Positions 52,676 to 62,180 are shown, counted from the stretch's first letter. The stretch: DNA of 64,000 nucleotides from Simonsiella muelleri ATCC 29453 (GCF_002951835.1 NZ_CP019448.1:868001-932000); one strand, 5' to 3'. A program made the numbers and translations. Notes: generated by a model not told the origin, from the letters alone.

Positions 52676-53146
52676 TTAGGCGTTTGAATCATCAGATGAT
52701 TCGGCTTGTTCTGCTTGCAAATTTTCGCGAATTTCCACCGCTAATTTGTCCAAAATACTGTTGACAAATTTGTGGCTGTCGGTGCCGCCAAAAGTCTTAG
52801 TAACTTCAATGGCTTCATTAATAACGACTGCATGTGGTGTTTCGGGCATGGTCTTTAATTCGTGGGTTGCCATCAACAAAATGGCGCGTTCAATCGGATT
52901 AATCAGCTTTTCATCGCGATCCAAATGCGGACGAATCAACATCATATAAGCACGTTGATTGGCATTTGTACCAAAAAACAACGCGTCAAATAATTCGGCA
53001 TCGGCGCGTTTAAAATCGGTGTGTTCGCGCAAAAAATTGGCGATTTCGGGCGCAGGTTTTTGATTTAAAGCTGCTTGATACAAGGCTTGCACCACAAATT
53101 CACGCGCACGGCGACGTGGTGATTTGTGTAATTTTTTTTCAGTCAT
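52676..53146 (-). CDS. nusB: Transcription antitermination factor NusB
   Basis: Binds boxA RNA with NusE to prevent premature termination in rRNA operons. It has 156 residues. RRRAREFVVQALYQAALN opens the fold and NEAIEVTKTFGGTDSHKFVNSILDKLA is the family signature. It follows ribH on the same strand, the common ribH-nusB order, with 79 bases between. Confidence 0.96.
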   Translation of the reverse strand: MTEKKLHKSPRRRAREFVVQALYQAALNQKPAPEIANFLREHTDFKRADAELFDALFFGTNANQRAYMMLIRPHLDRDEKLINPIERAILLMATHELKTMPETPHAVVINEAIEVTKTFGGTDSHKFVNSILDKLAVEIRENLQAEQAESSDDSNA

Positions 53147-53225
53147 ATGATTCTTTCGTGTTGGGTTTTCAGGCAGCCTGAAAATGTGATTTATGGTGTT
53201 TTAAATTTAAAATACTGTAAAATTA

Positions 53226-53678
53226 TTAGATTAAAGTACGCAATAAATTTGCCATTTCCACAGCAACCACAGCAGCATCAGTGGCTTTTTCTTGAATGCG
53301 AGCATGTGCTTGTTCATCATTTTCGGTGGTCAAAATGGCGTTGGCGATGGGGATATTGAAATCCAAGCCAACGCGCGACACGCCAGCACCAGATTCATTT
53401 GCAACCAATTCAAAATGATATGTTTCGCCACGAATCACCGCGCCAAATGCAATCAATGCGTCAAATTCTTCGCTGAGTGCCAGTTGTTGCAATGCCAAAG
53501 GCACTTCTAATGCACCAGCCACCGTAACCAATGTGATGTCGTTGTCCGCTACGCCCATGGAGATGAGTTTTTGACGCGCTACTTCCACCATTGCGCTACC
53601 GATTTCGTTGGTAAAACGCGCTTGAACGATGCCGATTTTCAAATTTTGACCATTTAAATTGGGTGTGATGGTTTTCAT
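53226..53678 (-). CDS. ribH: 6,7-dimethyl-8-ribityllumazine synthase
   Basis: Penultimate enzyme of riboflavin synthesis, forming lumazine from a pyrimidine and a butanone phosphate. It has 150 residues. VQARFTNEIGSAMVEVAR, GALEVPLALQQLA and GAVIRGETYHFELVANES are diagnostic; the catalytic His is in that last segment. It is paired with nusB downstream. Confidence 0.97.
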   Translation of the reverse strand: MKTITPNLNGQNLKIGIVQARFTNEIGSAMVEVARQKLISMGVADNDITLVTVAGALEVPLALQQLALSEEFDALIAFGAVIRGETYHFELVANESGAGVSRVGLDFNIPIANAILTTENDEQAHARIQEKATDAAVVAVEMANLLRTLI

Positions 53679-53780
53679 ATTAATTCCTTGAATTTAAAAT
53701 ATAAAAATATTTTCAGGCAGCCTGAAAAACGATTTCGGCTGAGTAGTTGATTAAAATGATGGTGAATTAAATAAAAGTGA

Positions 53781-53828
53781 TAACGAGAGCAAAGTAGTTG
53801 CATTGCAATTTAAATTTACCTTGTTAAT
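53781..53828. repeat. Inverted repeat related to the one upstream of hsdM
   Basis: ATAACGAGAGCAAAGTAG faces TTTACCTTGTTAAT, and the centre TTGCATTGCAA is itself palindromic. The AACGAGAGCAAA word is shared with 48474-48485. The right edge overlaps the stop of the DUF2185 gene. Confidence 0.45.
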
Positions 53829-54147
53829 CTTGGGGTTGCCAGTCAGCAACAACGACAAATTGTTCGGTTTCGTCGTTCCATTCCCACGCGCCTTCGGCTT
53901 CATGCATTAAGGGGGCGATTTCGGGATTGGCGTTTAGGATTTCGCTTAATAATACTGTATCAAAATTATCAGTATTATCAGCAAAATCATCGTCTTCTGC
54001 GCCACTGAAAATGCGCCAACCGCTGTCTTGTTCAAACGCTGCTGCTTCGCGATACAAAAAGCCAACGGGTTCACCATCATCAGAGACTTGGCGGCTTACA
54101 ATGGCAAATTCCATGGCAGCGCAAAGGGCTTGTGCAAAAGGATTCAT
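53824..54147 (-). CDS. DUF2185-domain protein
   Basis: Function unknown. From ATG 54145-54147 it has 107 residues. The DUF2185 pattern is clear: FAIVSRQVSDDGEPVGFLYRE, SGWRIFSGAEDDDFADN and APLMHEAEGAWEWND. Such domains occur as immunity proteins of polymorphic toxins and as stand-alone proteins. No toxin gene is adjacent, so a stand-alone role is more likely. The frame extends to 54249, but the extra residues look non-coding. Confidence 0.78.
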   Translation of the reverse strand: MNPFAQALCAAMEFAIVSRQVSDDGEPVGFLYREAAAFEQDSGWRIFSGAEDDDFADNTDNFDTVLLSEILNANPEIAPLMHEAEGAWEWNDETEQFVVVADWQPQD

Positions 54148-54464
54148 AACATTTTTTCCACAAAAAAGCGAATTATACGACATTTTTCCCAAAAAACTGA
54201 AAAAATCCCATGCAAAATACAAAAACTTATGGCATAATGTCGCACTCAAATTTCTTGGTTTAAAGAGGGTATTTTCTTATTTAAATCAAGGGAAAAGAGT
54301 GAATTTGGTTTTCTTTAAAAATTTTATTTTTAAGGGAAACTAAATTTTTTGTGGTATGCCAAATACTGCATTTTATTGAACCAAATTTCGGAGTTTACGC
54401 GGGGTAGCATGCTACTTGGTAAACTTGTCTGCCGTAAGGCTTTTATTTTTTAGGACTTTTCACA
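54148..54464 (+). promoter_or_regulatory. Promoter and leader region of rpsO
   Basis: No gene is visible in these 317 bases. A candidate -10 box CATAAT is at about 54233-54238. The leader includes a perfect palindrome GTAGCATGCTAC near 54405 and a short GCC-GTAA-GGC hairpin with a T-rich tail just before the rpsO ribosome site (TTAGGA). S15 represses its own mRNA through leader structure in several bacteria, so a similar role is possible here. Confidence 0.45.
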
Positions 54465-54734
54465 ATGGCTCTGACCGTAGAACAAAAAGCGCAAATCGTT
54501 AAGGATTTCCAACGTAAAGAAGGCGATACTGGCTCTTCTGAAGTGCAAATTGCATTATTAACTTTCCGTATCAATGACTTGACACCACATTTTAAAGCAA
54601 ACCCAAAAGACGTACACAGTCGTCGTGGTTTATTGAAAATGGTGAGTGCGCGTCGTCGTTTGTTGGCGTATTTGCGCCGCACTGATGCAGAAGCTTATCG
54701 TAATGTGATTACACGTTTGGGTCTGCGTAAATAA
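54465..54734 (+). CDS. rpsO: 30S ribosomal protein S15
   Basis: Binds the central domain of 16S rRNA. It has 89 residues, standard length. MALTVEQKAQIVKDFQRKEGDTGSSEVQIALL opens the protein and HSRRGLLKMVSARRRLLAYLRR is the rRNA-binding core. A strong terminator follows, so it is transcribed alone. Confidence 0.98.
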   Translation: MALTVEQKAQIVKDFQRKEGDTGSSEVQIALLTFRINDLTPHFKANPKDVHSRRGLLKMVSARRRLLAYLRRTDAEAYRNVITRLGLRK

Positions 54735-54755
54735 TTTTGCGTTAATCTAAATTGA

Positions 54756-54790
54756 GGCAGTCTGAAGAAATCTTTCGGACTGCTTTTTTT
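54756..54790 (+). terminator. Terminator after rpsO
   Basis: GCAGTC and GACTGC pair, with inner GAAGA/TCTTTC pairing, followed by eight T. The left arm is close to an uptake sequence. Confidence 0.85.
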
Positions 54791-54982
54791 ATGTCTATCA
54801 GCATAATATATTCATTAAATAAAATAAATAATATATTTTGTATATAAAAATTTTTTATGCTGCCTAAATTTCATTGCATGACTACCACAAAAACGTTATA
54901 ATTTACTATATTTTATATGTGAATGAATCTGAAAAATACTCTTGTTATACAAGGGAAAATTTTATTTAAGAGGAAATAAGTC

Positions 54983-55522
54983 ATGCCAAATATTTATCAA
55001 TTTACAGTGAATGATGCACATGGTAGCCCCAAATCTTTGGAAGATTATCGCGGTAAAGTATTGTTGGTGGTCAACACCGCGTCGCGTTGTGGTTTGACTC
55101 CACAATATAAAGAATTACAAACATTGTATGCGAAATATCGTGAACAAGGTTTTGAAATTTTGGATTTTCCATGCAATCAATTCCGCGAGCAAGCACCTGA
55201 AAATACAGTAGAATATATGCGAAATTGTAAAACTAAGTTCGGCACCGAATTTACTATTTTTGAAAAAATTGATGTCAACGGCAGCAACACCCACCCGTTG
55301 TATGTGTATTTGAAACAACAAAAACCCGAAGACCAAGGCGACAAAAAATTCAAAGATTTATTGTTAAAATTGGCATCGTTGGGCGAGGAGCGTGGCGAAC
55401 ATGACCTGAAATGGAATTTCACCAAATTTTTGATTAACCGCGATGGCGTAGTGGTTGCGCGTTATGCACCCAGCACCACGCCTTTTGAATTGGAAGATGA
55501 AATTAAAGCATTGTTAGCTTAA
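54983..55522 (+). CDS. Glutathione peroxidase (Cys type)
   Basis: Reduces hydrogen peroxide or lipid hydroperoxides with a thiol donor. It has 179 residues. The active site is NTASRCGLTPQY (Cys36 in place of selenocysteine), with Gln66 in DFPCNQF and Trp in LKWNFTKFLI completing the triad. There is no signal peptide, so it is cytoplasmic. An AGAGGAA site precedes the ATG. It resembles neisserial GpxA. Confidence 0.94.
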   Translation: MPNIYQFTVNDAHGSPKSLEDYRGKVLLVVNTASRCGLTPQYKELQTLYAKYREQGFEILDFPCNQFREQAPENTVEYMRNCKTKFGTEFTIFEKIDVNGSNTHPLYVYLKQQKPEDQGDKKFKDLLLKLASLGEERGEHDLKWNFTKFLINRDGVVVARYAPSTTPFELEDEIKALLA

Positions 55523-55531
55523 TATTCAAAG

Positions 55532-55578
55532 TCTTTTCAGGCAGCCTGAATCTGTTTTCAGGCTGCCTGAAAGATTTT
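55532..55578 (+). terminator. Terminator of two opposed uptake sequences after the peroxidase gene
   Basis: TCTTTTCAGGCAGCCTGAA and TTTTCAGGCTGCCTGAAAGA can pair over most of their length, followed by five T. Confidence 0.75.
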
Positions 55579-55675
55579 TAAATTTGCGTAAATTCTGTTA
55601 CCATTAAGCATTGTTTTTTGCGTTGCGTCCATTGTTGGTTGCAGGCGCGAATGTTTAGATTTTGAGGACTGTTGA

Positions 55676-58345
55676 ATGAAATCCGCTATCATCACCACGA
55701 AGCTCAAGCAAGCGATAGATGCGTTTGATGGACGTAATTATGCCATTGCGCACCCGATTTTCTTGCAAGCGGCTCAGCAAAAATCCACTATTGCTCAATT
55801 CCATTTGGGTAAAATGTATGAACAAGGTTTGGGCGTGAACCAAGATTATGTTCAGGCTGCCAATTATTTCCGTCAAGCCGCAGAGCGTGGTTATCCCCCT
55901 GCACAAGCCAAATTGGGTGAATTTTATGCCAATGGTTTGGGTTTGCCGATGGATTATCGTCAGGCAGCTGAATGGTTTAGTAAAGCCGCCGACCAACAAG
56001 ATAAAACACCCGAGCATCGTTTACATGAAGCGTGTTCTGCTTATGAAGTTGAGGATTTTGATACTGCCTTGTCCACATTCCAAGAATTGGCGCAAGAAAA
56101 TGATGCAGTCGCGCAATTTCATTTGGGCGAAATGTACAGCGCAGGCAAAGGTGTACCAACGGATTTTCAACAAGCTGCAGATTGGTATGAATTAGCGGCT
56201 AAACAAGATTTTGTCCCCGCGCAAGTGCGTTTGGGTAGAATGTTTGCCAATGGCGAAGGGGTACAAAAAGATTATCGTGCAGCGGCTGAATGGTTGATGA
56301 AAGCTGCTGAACGCGAAGACGATGATAACGAAAATTTATTTGAACAAGCACAAAATGCGTATCGTCAAAATGATTATGCTAACGCATTTAATATGCTGGA
56401 AAAATTAGCTAATCGTAATCATGATGCTGCTCAATATTATTTAGGTAGTATGTATAAATATGGCTACTCTGTGCGTCAAGATAATGAGCAAGCAATTGAA
56501 TGGTATATGAAATCCGCTAAGCAAGGTTATCCTGACGCTGTGGCAATGGTGCGTGAACTGGCCAGCAAACATTCTATGCCGTTGGCGATGTTTGGTTTGG
56601 GCGAATTGTATGGTTCGGCTTTGGGCGTGGAACAAGATGATGTTCAGGCAGCCGACTGGTTTTTACGTGCCGCACAACGCGGTTATGTACCTGCACAAAT
56701 TAAAATGGCAGAATGGTATGCGCAAGGTCGTGGTGTTGCACGAGATTATTTGCAAGCATCGGCTTGGTATGGCAAAGTAGCACAAGCACAAGCTGCAGGA
56801 CAGGCACAACAAGCGTTTGATGCTGAAGTAGCACAAGTGAATAGTACATCAACGCCACATACTCGCCCCACCATTTCACCTACGGTAACTTATGGTGGAA
56901 ATTCTTCTGTGAAACCCACTGTGGTACAACCTAGTGCGCCACCAACCATTCAATCACTCAAAACCACAGATGATGCAGTAATTGAGTCTGAAGTGGCACA
57001 AACTTCACAATCTGCGAATGATTTTCAGAGTATTTCGCCTAATAATCAACAGGTTGATGATGTTCCTGTTAATCCCGAAAATGAAATTGTGGACACGCAG
57101 CCTGAAAATGTGGAAGAACCCATTATCAATGAAAATGGCGAAGTGGCTGAAGTAATTGATGGTGCGGCATTGCTGCAAACCGTAGAAGAAACAGAAGAAC
57201 CTGTTGAAGAAGAGCCAAAAATCAACGAAGAAGAACAAGCACAACAATTTCAACACGCATTAACCAGTTATCAAAACCAAGATTTTGATAATGCGTTTAA
57301 TGAATTCAAAGCATTGGCAGAACAAGGTCATGCGGAAGCGCAATATTATTTGGGTATTTTGTATGCACAAGGTTGGGGCGTCGAACAAGATGAACGTCAA
57401 GCTGCTGTGTGGTATTTGAAAGCCGCCGACCAAGGTCATGCTGCTGCACAATACAATTTGGGTATGGCATACGCTAAAGGCTTGGGTATTATGCAAAATA
57501 TGGTGGAAGCATCTTATTGGTACACACAAGCTGCTAAATTGGGCTATGTTCAAGCTCAAAATAATTTGGGCGAACTGTATACCAGTGGTGAGGGTGTGAA
57601 CCAAGATTATGCCCAAGCAGCTGAATGGTTTACCAAAGCTGCTGACCAAGGTGATGCCATTGCACAATATAATTTAGGTTTGGCTTATGCGTATGGTCGT
57701 GGCGTGGAACAAAGCGACAAAAAAGCTTTAGAATACACTTTATTGGCAGCCGAACAAGGTAACGCCATTGCACAATACAACTTGGGGGTGCGTTATGAAA
57801 GCGGTCAAGGCGTGGTGCAAAATTACACCGAAGCCGCTAAGTGGTACACCAAAGCCGCCGAACAAGGCAACCCCAGCGCACAAAATAATTTGGGGTTATT
57901 GTATGCCGATGGTAATGGCGTGGAAAAAGATACCGATAAAGCAGCCGATTGGTGTGAAAAAGCCGCCGACCAAGGACACGCAGATGCTCAATTTAATTTG
58001 GGCTTGTTGTACGCACAAAGCACCGACACCGAAGAAGGACAGCGTCAAGCTGCCGCGTGGTATGCCAAAGCCGCTGAACAAGGTCATTCTGGCGCACAAA
58101 ATAATTTAGCCATCGCGTATTTCAATGGCTGGGGCGTGGAACAAGACCACGAAAAAGCGATTGTGTGGTATCGTGCTGCTGCAGAACAAGGCGTGGTTGC
58201 GGCGCAATATGGTTTGGGTTGGTTGTATTTCCACAGTTCTCCGCCAAACTATGAATTAGCCGAACAATGGTGGCAAGAAGCCGTGAAACAAGGCGACCAA
58301 AATGCACAACGTGGTCTAGATGAATTGGCAAAACGCCGTGCATAA
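55676..58345 (+). CDS. Large Sel1-repeat protein
   Basis: It has 889 residues with about fifteen Sel1-like repeats in two blocks (roughly 1-375 and 520-885). Each repeat resembles AQYNLGLAYAYGRGVEQ followed by KALEYTLLAAEQGN. Between the blocks is a low-complexity acidic linker (Pro, Thr, Glu, Val rich, about 385-520). No signal peptide or membrane segment is seen. Sel1 proteins are usually scaffolds. The repeat units of the second block are very alike, which suggests recent expansion. A second Sel1 gene is at 31705. Confidence 0.9.
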   Translation: MKSAIITTKLKQAIDAFDGRNYAIAHPIFLQAAQQKSTIAQFHLGKMYEQGLGVNQDYVQAANYFRQAAERGYPPAQAKLGEFYANGLGLPMDYRQAAEWFSKAADQQDKTPEHRLHEACSAYEVEDFDTALSTFQELAQENDAVAQFHLGEMYSAGKGVPTDFQQAADWYELAAKQDFVPAQVRLGRMFANGEGVQKDYRAAAEWLMKAAEREDDDNENLFEQAQNAYRQNDYANAFNMLEKLANRNHDAAQYYLGSMYKYGYSVRQDNEQAIEWYMKSAKQGYPDAVAMVRELASKHSMPLAMFGLGELYGSALGVEQDDVQAADWFLRAAQRGYVPAQIKMAEWYAQGRGVARDYLQASAWYGKVAQAQAAGQAQQAFDAEVAQVNSTSTPHTRPTISPTVTYGGNSSVKPTVVQPSAPPTIQSLKTTDDAVIESEVAQTSQSANDFQSISPNNQQVDDVPVNPENEIVDTQPENVEEPIINENGEVAEVIDGAALLQTVEETEEPVEEEPKINEEEQAQQFQHALTSYQNQDFDNAFNEFKALAEQGHAEAQYYLGILYAQGWGVEQDERQAAVWYLKAADQGHAAAQYNLGMAYAKGLGIMQNMVEASYWYTQAAKLGYVQAQNNLGELYTSGEGVNQDYAQAAEWFTKAADQGDAIAQYNLGLAYAYGRGVEQSDKKALEYTLLAAEQGNAIAQYNLGVRYESGQGVVQNYTEAAKWYTKAAEQGNPSAQNNLGLLYADGNGVEKDTDKAADWCEKAADQGHADAQFNLGLLYAQSTDTEEGQRQAAAWYAKAAEQGHSGAQNNLAIAYFNGWGVEQDHEKAIVWYRAAAEQGVVAAQYGLGWLYFHSSPPNYELAEQWWQEAVKQGDQNAQRGLDELAKRRA

Positions 58346-58355
58346 TCATGATGAT

Positions 58356-58440
58356 TTGATATAGTGGAATAAAGTCAAAATGGTACAAAGCGCCCCATGC
58401 CCACAACGTATGAATAGTACATATTGGTGTGTGGTCGTTT
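58356..58440. repeat. Possible Correia-type remnant
   Basis: ATATAGTGGAATAAAGTC followed by ATGGTACAAAGCG resembles the left end of a Correia element. No clear right end is present. Confidence 0.3.
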
Positions 58441-58453
58441 GTTTCACGATAAG

Positions 58454-58499
58454 TTCAGGCAGCCTGAAAGCGTTTTGACTGCGTTTCAGGCTGCCTAAA
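58454..58499. terminator. Opposed uptake-sequence pair after the Sel1 gene
   Basis: TTCAGGCAGCCTGAAAG and TTTCAGGCTGCCT pair over about 13 bases. No long T-run follows. A transcript-end role for the Sel1 gene is likely. Confidence 0.55.
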
Positions 58500-58518
58500 A
58501 TATTATTTGGGATAAATT

Positions 58519-59097
58519 ATGTTGCTTTTCATTGATAATTATGACAGTTTTACTTACAACATCGTGCAATATTTCGCCGAATTGGGGCAAGATGTGCAAG
58601 TATATTGCAATGATGAAATCACATTAGCCGAAATTGAAACACTGAAACCACAGTATTTGGTTATTGGGCCCGGTCCTTGTACGCCTAAAGAAGCAGGGAT
58701 TTCCGTAGCAGCTATGCAGCATTTCGCAGGTAAATTACCAATTTTGGGTGTGTGTTTGGGGCATCAGACCATTGGTGAAGCGTTTGGTGGCAAGGTAGTG
58801 CGTGCCAAAACATTGATGCACGGCAAAACATCACCTGTTCATCATGTGAATCGTGGTGTGTTTCGTGATTTGCCTAATCCTGTGGTTTGTACGCGTTATC
58901 ACAGTTTGGTGATTGACCGCGACACGCTGCCTGAACATTTGCAGATTACCGCATGGACGGAAGATGGTGAAATCATGGGTATACGTCATCGTGATTATGC
59001 GATTGAAGGCGTGCAATTTCACCCCGAAGGTTTATTGACGGAATATGGTCATGAAATGTTACAAAATTTCTTGAGTGAATTTGCGCCTAAATCATAA
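58519..59097 (+). CDS. Anthranilate/aminodeoxychorismate synthase glutamine amidotransferase
   Basis: Supplies ammonia from glutamine for anthranilate (TrpG) or 4-amino-4-deoxychorismate (PabA) synthesis. It has 192 residues. The class I triad is present: Cys79 in GVCLGHQ, and the His/Glu pair in VQFHPEGLLTEYG. The oxyanion segment is IGPGPCTPKEAG. No trpE or pabB is adjacent, and a single protein may serve both pathways. I therefore give no symbol. Confidence 0.93.
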   Translation: MLLFIDNYDSFTYNIVQYFAELGQDVQVYCNDEITLAEIETLKPQYLVIGPGPCTPKEAGISVAAMQHFAGKLPILGVCLGHQTIGEAFGGKVVRAKTLMHGKTSPVHHVNRGVFRDLPNPVVCTRYHSLVIDRDTLPEHLQITAWTEDGEIMGIRHRDYAIEGVQFHPEGLLTEYGHEMLQNFLSEFAPKS

Positions 59098-59264
59098 AAT
59101 GCAAATTTTTTGAAAGTTTATGAAAATACAGTGCGTTATAGTTTTTTAGAATAACGACTATAGCGTACGACTGCGCAAATTCGTGTCGCCATCGCTGAAA
59201 TTGGGCAAAATCTGATTGTGAATGAATTGTCAATTGCCCCCTAGACATTTGCCGAACACCATTT

Positions 59265-59822
59265 TCAATCGTCCGCATCATCACAATGAATTAAAAATTG
59301 TGAAAATGCCAGTAAATCATCAAAAATCTGCGTATTTTCGGGCAAGCTATCTTTATCTTTTTCTAATGTTTTCATTCCCTTACCTGTTCGAACCAACACA
59401 GGCTTACCACCTACATTCGCAATTGCTTGCAAATCGCGCAAACTGTCGCCGACTAACCAAGTTTCTGATGCTTCTGCATTAAATCGTTGTAAAATATCCA
59501 AAATCATGCCCGATTTTGGTTTGCGACAATCGCATTGATGATCAGCTAAATGCGGACAATACCAAATTCCACTGATTTCACCGCCTGCTTGGCGCACCAA
59601 TTTATGCATTTTGCTGTGCATTTCATTTAGAGTTTGCATTGTAAAATATTGCCGCGCAATCCCCGATTGATTGGTTGCCACTGCCAGCGTGTAGCCAGCC
59701 TGTGTGAGAAACGCAATCGCGTCCATGCTCCCGTCAATGGGTAGCCATTCATCGGCGGATTTCACAAAATCATCGCGGTCTTGGTTGATGACACCATCGC
59801 GGTCTAGGATAATTAATTTCAT
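59265..59822 (-). CDS. gmhB: D-glycero-beta-D-manno-heptose 1,7-bisphosphate 7-phosphatase
   Basis: HAD-family phosphatase in the ADP-heptose pathway for lipopolysaccharide core. It has 185 residues. The nucleophile and acid aspartates are in LDRDGVINQD (Asp7, Asp9). The zinc-loop cysteines are in CPHLADHQCDCRKPK, and the last acids in VGDSLRDLQA. It works upstream of HldD (36167-37171). It follows rmlC by 24 bases and ends the rml run. Confidence 0.94.
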   Translation of the reverse strand: MKLIILDRDGVINQDRDDFVKSADEWLPIDGSMDAIAFLTQAGYTLAVATNQSGIARQYFTMQTLNEMHSKMHKLVRQAGGEISGIWYCPHLADHQCDCRKPKSGMILDILQRFNAEASETWLVGDSLRDLQAIANVGGKPVLVRTGKGMKTLEKDKDSLPENTQIFDDLLAFSQFLIHCDDADD

Positions 59823-59846
59823 ATTCAGGCAGCCTGATTATTTTAT

Positions 59847-60389
59847 TTATTCAAAAACAACAGCTTCAGCTAAAATTTTACCTGCCATGTCTTTGGCGGA
59901 TAAATTCGGTTCACCAATTAAATTCCATTCAATGCCAATTGTTGGGTCGTTCCACAATAATGAGTGTTCGCTGCTTGGGTCATAATAATCGGTGCATTTG
60001 TATACAAATTCTGTATTATTTTCAAGCGTGTAGAATCCATGTGCAAAACCTTCGGGAATCCACAACTGGCGTTTATTTTCCGCTGATAATACCGTGCCAA
60101 ACCATTTGCCAAATGTAGGCGAAGATTTGCGCAAATCCACCGCCACATCAAATACGCTGCCAATCACCACACGCACCAACTTGCCTTGTGTATGCGCTGT
60201 TTGATAATGCAAACCGCGTAACACATTTTTATTTGATTTTGAATGATTTTCTTGCACAAAAGTGCAGTCGCTGATGTGTTCACGAAACCAATTATCGCGG
60301 AAGGTTTCCATAAAAAAACCACGTTCATCGCCAAAAATTTTGGGTTCTAATAATTTGACCTCTGGAATGTTTGTTTCAATAATATTCAT
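59847..60389 (-). CDS. rfbC: dTDP-4-dehydrorhamnose 3,5-epimerase
   Basis: Third step of dTDP-L-rhamnose synthesis (RmlC). It has 180 residues and a cupin fold. The segments FGDERGFFMETFRDNWF, LRGLHYQ with the catalytic His, and WIPEGFAHGFYTLE are diagnostic. It follows rmlD by 19 bases. Part of the rmlB-A-D-C run for surface polysaccharide or lipopolysaccharide sugars. Confidence 0.96.
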   Translation of the reverse strand: MNIIETNIPEVKLLEPKIFGDERGFFMETFRDNWFREHISDCTFVQENHSKSNKNVLRGLHYQTAHTQGKLVRVVIGSVFDVAVDLRKSSPTFGKWFGTVLSAENKRQLWIPEGFAHGFYTLENNTEFVYKCTDYYDPSSEHSLLWNDPTIGIEWNLIGEPNLSAKDMAGKILAEAVVFE

Positions 60390-60408
60390 TTTTATAATTA
60401 ATTATCAA

Positions 60409-61290
60409 TTAGTTATTGTATTTTGACAAATCTGTTAAAGCACGTTGCCAATCACTCGGTTGAATCCCAAAGACAGCCTGAATTTTGCCGCAATCCAAAC
60501 GCGAATGAGCTGGGCGAAAGGCTGGTGTGGGATAATCCTCTGTGGCAATTTTATTTAAAACAGGGAGTTGTGATAAGATTTGTTGCTGTTGTGCTTGTGT
60601 AAAAATTTCACACGCAAATTCAAACCATGACACATAAGGGCTGCCTGAAAAATGGTACACACCAAAATTTTGATTATTGTTCATTAATTGTTCTGAAATC
60701 AAAATCAGTGCGTTGGCAATATCGCCAGCGTAAGTTGGGCTGCCAAATTGGTCGCCCACAATACCCAAAGTATCACGCTGTTTTCCCAAACGAATCATTG
60801 TCTTAATGAAATTATTACCATGTTCATTAAATACCCACGCGGTTCGCAAAATAATGTGGCGTGCGCAGGCAGCCTGAACCGCTAATTCGCCTGCTAATTT
60901 GGTTTTGCCGTATACGCTTTGTGGTGCGACTGGGTCGGTTTCGCGGTATGGTTTTTCTCCTTTTCCATCAAATACATAGTCGGTTGAGATGTGTAAAATT
61001 ATTGCGCCAACTTCATTGGCAGCAATGGCTAAGTTTTCCGCACCTGTGCAATTGATGGCGTGGGCTAAATTGGCTTCGCTTTCGGCTTTATCCACAGCTG
61101 TGTAGGCGGCGGCATTGATGATGACATCGGGGCGAAATTCGTTCACGATTTGTAAGACGGAAGCGCGGTCAGTGATGTCTAGGGCGTTGCGGTCGGTGGC
61201 TAGGATTTCTGCTTTGCCTTGTAATTGCGCGACCAATTGGCTGCCAACTTGTCCGTTTGCGCCTGTAATTAAATATTTGTATTTTTTCAT
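60409..61290 (-). CDS. rfbD: dTDP-4-dehydrorhamnose reductase
   Basis: Final step of dTDP-L-rhamnose synthesis (RmlD), an NADPH-dependent reductase. The start at 61288-61290, after an AGGAAA site, gives 293 residues beginning MKKYKYLITGANGQVGSQL. STDYVFDGKGEKPYRETD and the YxxxK pair in VYGKTKLAGE are diagnostic. A longer in-frame start at 61317 would overlap rmlA and is less likely. Uptake sequences are partly read as coding. Confidence 0.95.
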   Translation of the reverse strand: MKKYKYLITGANGQVGSQLVAQLQGKAEILATDRNALDITDRASVLQIVNEFRPDVIINAAAYTAVDKAESEANLAHAINCTGAENLAIAANEVGAIILHISTDYVFDGKGEKPYRETDPVAPQSVYGKTKLAGELAVQAACARHIILRTAWVFNEHGNNFIKTMIRLGKQRDTLGIVGDQFGSPTYAGDIANALILISEQLMNNNQNFGVYHFSGSPYVSWFEFACEIFTQAQQQQILSQLPVLNKIATEDYPTPAFRPAHSRLDCGKIQAVFGIQPSDWQRALTDLSKYNN

Positions 61291-61313
61291 ATTTTTTCCT
61301 ATTTTCAGGCTGG

Positions 61314-62180
61314 TCATTCTCCAATCAATCGCAACAAATATTGCCCGTATTCATTTTTTTTCATTGGTGTGGCAAGTTCACGCAATTTGTCGGACGACAA
61401 CCAACCGTTGCGCCATGCAATTTCCTCCAAGCACGCCACTTGCAGATTTTGAAGGTGTTCAATGGTTTTCACAAAGCCAGAGGCTTCATGCAAACTTTCA
61501 TGCGTACCTGTGTCTAGCCACGCAAATCCGCGCCCCAATAATTGAACGTTCAGGCTACCATCGTTTAGATACATTTGATTTAAATCGGTAATTTCCAATT
61601 CACCACGTGCAGATGGTTTGATTTGTTTGGCAAATTCTACCACGCGATTATCATAAAAATACAAACCCGTTACTGCCCAATTAGATTTTGGCGTTTGAGG
61701 TTTTTCTTCAATAGATAATGCTTTGTAAGCTTTATCAAATTCTACTACGCCAAAGCGTTCGGGGTCTTTGACTTGATAGGCGAATACGGTTGCGCCGTAT
61801 GTGCGTTTGGCGGTTTGCTGCAAAGTTTGCGTGAATGATTGACCATAAAAGATATTGTCGCCCAACACCAAGCACACATTATTATTACCGATAAATTGTT
61901 CGCCAATCAAAAACGCCTGCGCCAAACCGTCTGGGCTGGGTTGAATCGCGTATTGAATGTGAATACCAAAATCCGTACCATCGCCCAATAAACGTTGAAA
62001 TGCGGCGTTGTCTTCAGGCGTGGTAATCACAAGTACATCGCGAATTCCTGCCAGCATCAGCACAGATAATGGATAATAAATCATGGGTTTATCGTAAACA
62101 GGCAAAAGCTGTTTAGACACGCCACGCGTAATCGGATACAGACGCGTCCCCGAACCGCCCGCTAGAATAATACCTTTCAT
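61314..62180 (-). CDS. rfbA: Glucose-1-phosphate thymidylyltransferase
   Basis: First step of dTDP-L-rhamnose synthesis (RmlA), making dTDP-glucose. It has 288 residues. The signature is ILAGGSGTRLYPITRGVSKQLLPVYDKPMIYYPL, with LGDNIFYG at the active site. WLDTGTHESLHEAS is typical. It lies 23 bases before rmlD and 69 bases after rmlB. Confidence 0.97.
   Translation of the reverse strand: MKGIILAGGSGTRLYPITRGVSKQLLPVYDKPMIYYPLSVLMLAGIRDVLVITTPEDNAAFQRLLGDGTDFGIHIQYAIQPSPDGLAQAFLIGEQFIGNNNVCLVLGDNIFYGQSFTQTLQQTAKRTYGATVFAYQVKDPERFGVVEFDKAYKALSIEEKPQTPKSNWAVTGLYFYDNRVVEFAKQIKPSARGELEITDLNQMYLNDGSLNVQLLGRGFAWLDTGTHESLHEASGFVKTIEHLQNLQVACLEEIAWRNGWLSSDKLRELATPMKKNEYGQYLLRLIGE

Noticed and set aside
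53824..54147. Toxin-immunity pair based on the DUF2185 protein
   Set aside because: No polymorphic toxin or secretion gene is adjacent; ribH and rpsO flank it.
59098..59264. Possible gene or element between the amidotransferase and gmhB genes
   Set aside because: Only short imperfect symmetry (GTTATAGT with ACTATAGC) is visible. Too weak to assign to a repeat family.
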